Assembly (NCBI GenBank): GCA_900299025.1
Contig: OMIE01000096.1
Coordinates: forward strand, 1-48,018
Reading direction: 5' to 3'
Origin: Burkholderiaceae bacterium
GTDB taxonomy: Bacteria > Pseudomonadota > Gammaproteobacteria > Burkholderiales > Burkholderiaceae_E
Length of the DNA stretch: 48,018 nt
The notes under the pieces were generated by a model that was not told the origin of the DNA, searched no databases, and was given only the letters and a program-made list of their open reading frames with translations. The position numbers and the translations under genes are program-made. Shown one piece after another: positions 46,101 to 48,018 of the stretch; positions within the stretch are counted from its first letter, which is position 1; every line of letters begins with the position of its first letter.

Positions 46101-46366
46101 CATTGGCTACCGATGATCAAGGGCATCGCTCGTTGCTTGGCGCGTACATGAGCTCTCACAACACCTGCCAGTGAGCATTCATCGCTAATCGTGATGGCTG
46201 AATAGCCCAGGGCCTGGGCGCGCTCAACCAACTCTTCAGGGTGTGACCCACCTTGTAAAAAACTATAGTTGCTGATTGCCAATAACTCTGCGTAAGCAGG
46301 TAAATCAGTCGATTCGGCGTTTGCAAGTCGATGGCTTGGTGGGAATGGACATGTTAATGAAGGCAT
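43133..46366 (-). CDS. dnaE2: error-prone DNA polymerase DnaE2 (ImuC)
   Basis: This 1077-residue C-family polymerase works in SOS-induced translesion synthesis with ImuA and ImuB. It has a PHP domain (about 22-280: [45 protein letters not shown]), then the palm with the catalytic Asp residues in [25 protein letters not shown] and [58 protein letters not shown] is diagnostic. A C-terminal OB-fold (about 980-1060) contains [21 protein letters not shown]. The DnaE2 form lacks the C-terminal tau-binding region of DnaE1. No imuA or imuB gene is next to it: the window shows ugpB divergent upstream and an epimerase gene convergent downstream. A LexA box lies 43 bases upstream of the start. Confidence 0.95.
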   Translation of the reverse strand: [1077 protein letters not shown]

Positions 46367-46408
46367 GGTCGGGGCTAAAGCGCAAGATATGCAAATTGTG
46401 GTTTAAAG

Positions 46409-46424
46409 CTGTATAAATATACAG
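46409..46424 (-). promoter_or_regulatory. LexA-binding SOS box upstream of dnaE2
   Basis: The plus strand reads CTGTATAAATATACAG, which has the CTGT-N8-ACAG form of the E. coli-type SOS box, with an all A/T centre. It lies within a 20-base near-palindrome starting AG and ending CT. It is 43 bases upstream of the dnaE2 start codon and about 105 bases upstream of ugpB. A -10-like A/T stretch for dnaE2 lies inside the box, so LexA would block the promoter. Confidence 0.85.
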
Positions 46425-46529
46425 CTAAAAGGGTTTGCCTAGCTCACAACTTTTGTCCGGACTTTGTCATACTTCGCTTTGACAATACGAGAGACAACAT
46501 GTCAAGTCTGTCTTCCCAAGGAGATCCAA

Positions 46530-47888
46530 ATGAAAACTAGATCTGTTATTGAAAAGTCTACGACCAAGCTCTTATCCCGCCGGCACTGGGCACGCTTTAG
46601 TCTTGCATTTTGCGGTTTTGCCGCGCTTCCCATATCTGCACAGGCTGCCACAGAAATTCAGTTTTGGCATTCGATGGGCGGCAAACTCGGCGACTGGGTC
46701 AATGATATGGCAGCAGGGTTTAACAAAACCCAGTCCGATTACAAGGTGGTGCCGGTCTACAAAGGCACCTACGGCGAGTCAATGACAGCAGGTATTGCCG
46801 CTTTCCGTGCTGGCAACGCCCCTCATATTCTCCAGGTTTTTGAAGTCGGCACGGCTACGATGATGGCATCGAAGGGCGCTATCGTTCCTGTGGCTCAAAT
46901 GATGAAAGAGGCAGGCGAACCCTTTGATCCTAAAGCCTATGTGCCAGCCGTAGCGGGCTATTACACCAGTCGAAAAGGAGAGATGCTTTCGTTTCCTTTC
47001 AATAGTTCGACTACTGTTTTTTATTACAATAAAGATGTTTTCCAAAAAGCAGGCGTACGTAAAGTCCCCGAGACTTGGTCGGACGTTGCACTTGCTGGCG
47101 CACTGATCAAATCATCGGGTGCCGCTAAGTGTGCTTATACCTCGTCCTGGGTGAGCTGGGTCCATCTGGAAAATTTCTCGGCTTGGCACAATGTTCCAAT
47201 CGCTACAGCTAATAACGGCTTTGATTCGCCTGATGCAAAGTTGCTAGTCAACACGCCCTTGCATCAAAAGCATATCGGTAACTTGGAACAATGGTCCAAG
47301 CAGGGCCTGTTTACCTACGGCGGTCGAGCTGGTGCTGCAGATTCTAAGTTTCATTCGGGTGAGTGCGCCATGTTCACGGGATCCTCAGCAGCCTATGCCA
47401 ATATCAAGGCTAACGCGAAATTTAATTTCGGTATTGCAAAGCTTCCCCATTACTCCGATGTTCCAGGTGCTCCGCAAAACACCATCATCGGCGGGGCAAG
47501 TCTTTGGGTCATGGCTGGTAAAAAGAAGGAGGACTATAAGGGCGTTGCTAAATTCTTCAACTACATTGCCAGCCCGGAATTGCAGGCACAGTCGCATCAG
47601 ATGACAGGCTATTTGCCCATCACCTCGGCAGCGTATGAGCTCACCAAGAAGTCGGGGTTTTATGAGAAAAATCCTGGAACTGATGTCTCGGTTCAGCAAA
47701 TGATTGTCAAAACAACCGATAAGTCGCGTGGCTTGAGGCTCGGTAATTTTGTACAGATTCGGACCATTATCGACGAGGAGCTCGAGGGTGTTTGGGCCGG
47801 TAAACAGGATGCCAAGACTGCCTTAGGAAGGATTGAGCAGCGCGGCAACGAGCAACTCGCTCGCTTTGCGCGTACCGCCAAAGAATAG
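46530..47888 (+). CDS. ugpB: sn-glycerol-3-phosphate ABC transporter, periplasmic binding protein
   Basis: This type of solute-binding protein captures glycerol-3-phosphate or glycerophosphodiesters for the UgpABCE importer. The start at 46530 has a clean AAGGAG ribosome-binding site. An upstream frame start at 46464 lacks one and adds an unlikely N-terminus. A signal peptide (about 1-39, with SRRHWARFSLAFCGFAALPISAQA) precedes TEIQFWHSMGGKLGDWVNDMAAGFNKTQSDYKVVPVYKGTYGESMTAGIAAFRAG, typical of UgpB. The C-terminal part has MTGYLPITSAAYELTKKSGFYEKNPG. Length is 452 residues. ugpA begins directly after the stop. TTGACA at 46479-46484 could be a -35 box but lacks a convincing -10. Confidence 0.92.
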   Translation: MKTRSVIEKSTTKLLSRRHWARFSLAFCGFAALPISAQAATEIQFWHSMGGKLGDWVNDMAAGFNKTQSDYKVVPVYKGTYGESMTAGIAAFRAGNAPHILQVFEVGTATMMASKGAIVPVAQMMKEAGEPFDPKAYVPAVAGYYTSRKGEMLSFPFNSSTTVFYYNKDVFQKAGVRKVPETWSDVALAGALIKSSGAAKCAYTSSWVSWVHLENFSAWHNVPIATANNGFDSPDAKLLVNTPLHQKHIGNLEQWSKQGLFTYGGRAGAADSKFHSGECAMFTGSSAAYANIKANAKFNFGIAKLPHYSDVPGAPQNTIIGGASLWVMAGKKKEDYKGVAKFFNYIASPELQAQSHQMTGYLPITSAAYELTKKSGFYEKNPGTDVSVQQMIVKTTDKSRGLRLGNFVQIRTIIDEELEGVWAGKQDAKTALGRIEQRGNEQLARFARTAKE

Positions 47889-48018
47889 ATGGCAGCATCG
47901 CCAGACGCGCGCAGCACTTGGTTTAAGGGTTGGGGATTGCCAGCATTATTGCTGGCACCCCAGCTTTTGATTGTTTTAATTTTTTTCTACTGGCCATCGG
48001 TTCGGGCGGTATTCAGCT
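47889..48018 (+). CDS. ugpA: ABC transporter permease UgpA, N-terminal fragment cut by the window edge
   Basis: ATG 47889 follows the ugpB stop without a gap. The 43 readable residues contain a short polar start and a first membrane helix (LPALLLAPQLLIVLIFFYWPSVRAVFS), which fits the opening of UgpA-type permeases. The gene continues past the window. Confidence 0.85.
   Translation, partial: MAASPDARSTWFKGWGLPALLLAPQLLIVLIFFYWPSVRAVFS

Noticed and set aside
46464-46529. Longer start for ugpB
   Set aside because: AAGGAG stands just before ATG 46530, and the signal peptide is normal from there.

Overview
The window reads as a chromosomal stretch of a beta-proteobacterium, most likely in the order Burkholderiales. 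The main argument is gene order: leuC-leuD-leuB-asd-fimV-like-truA-trpF-trpB-trpA-accD-folC-SPOR-cvpA-purF-metZ (24.3-39.6 kb) is a conserved Burkholderiales backbone. Base composition looks close to half G+C, which is low for the order, so a moderate-GC lineage is possible. The genus cannot be named from this sequence. No insertion sequence, phage gene, CRISPR array or integrase was seen, and no gap between genes exceeds 300 bases.

Layout. At 0-2.6 kb (minus strand) is a tripartite CzcCBA/CusCBA-type efflux operon: outer-membrane channel and lipoprotein adaptor, with only the first two codons of the probable pump gene inside the window. At 2.7-3.7 kb is an HtrA-like protein that has lost two of its three catalytic residues. 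At 3.7-11.3 kb (plus) lies a mixed run: D-aminoacyl-tRNA deacylase, a NahD/kappa-GST-like protein, a stand-alone BLUF blue-light sensor, an isopenicillin-N-synthase-like dioxygenase, a CNT nucleoside transporter, an acyl-CoA synthetase and a secreted S9 peptidase. At 11.3-13.3 kb (minus) are an MFS transporter and a short-chain dehydrogenase. Divergent from them, at 13.4-20.3 kb, is a branched-chain-amino-acid-type (HAAT) ABC importer. Its cassette contains a feruloyl-CoA-synthase-like ligase and carries the second permease fused to the first ATPase.

From 20.3 to 24.3 kb come tRNA-Val(CAC), a class I phosphodiesterase-like HD protein, gltX, a small c-type cytochrome and aroC. The leucine, aspartate-family, tryptophan, fatty acid, folate, purine and methionine housekeeping block follows. 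A pirin, an RfaH/NusG-like factor and two nucleotide-sugar epimerases (39.6-43.1 kb) suggest cell-surface polysaccharide synthesis. The end holds an isolated dnaE2 (imuC) gene on the minus strand with a consensus-like LexA box, divergent from ugpB and a truncated ugpA.

How the parts work together. aroC makes chorismate, and trpF, trpB and trpA carry out late steps of tryptophan synthesis. leuCDB make leucine, asd supplies the aspartate family and metZ makes homocysteine. The 13.4-20.3 kb cassette is best explained as import of an organic, possibly aromatic, acid followed by CoA activation. No lower-pathway enzymes for a hydroxycinnamate are present, so the substrate is inferred. The less expected items are the BLUF sensor, the pseudo-protease, the permease-ATPase fusion, the solitary SOS-regulated dnaE2, the hairpin covering the leuC ribosome-binding site and the much-shortened FimV-like protein.
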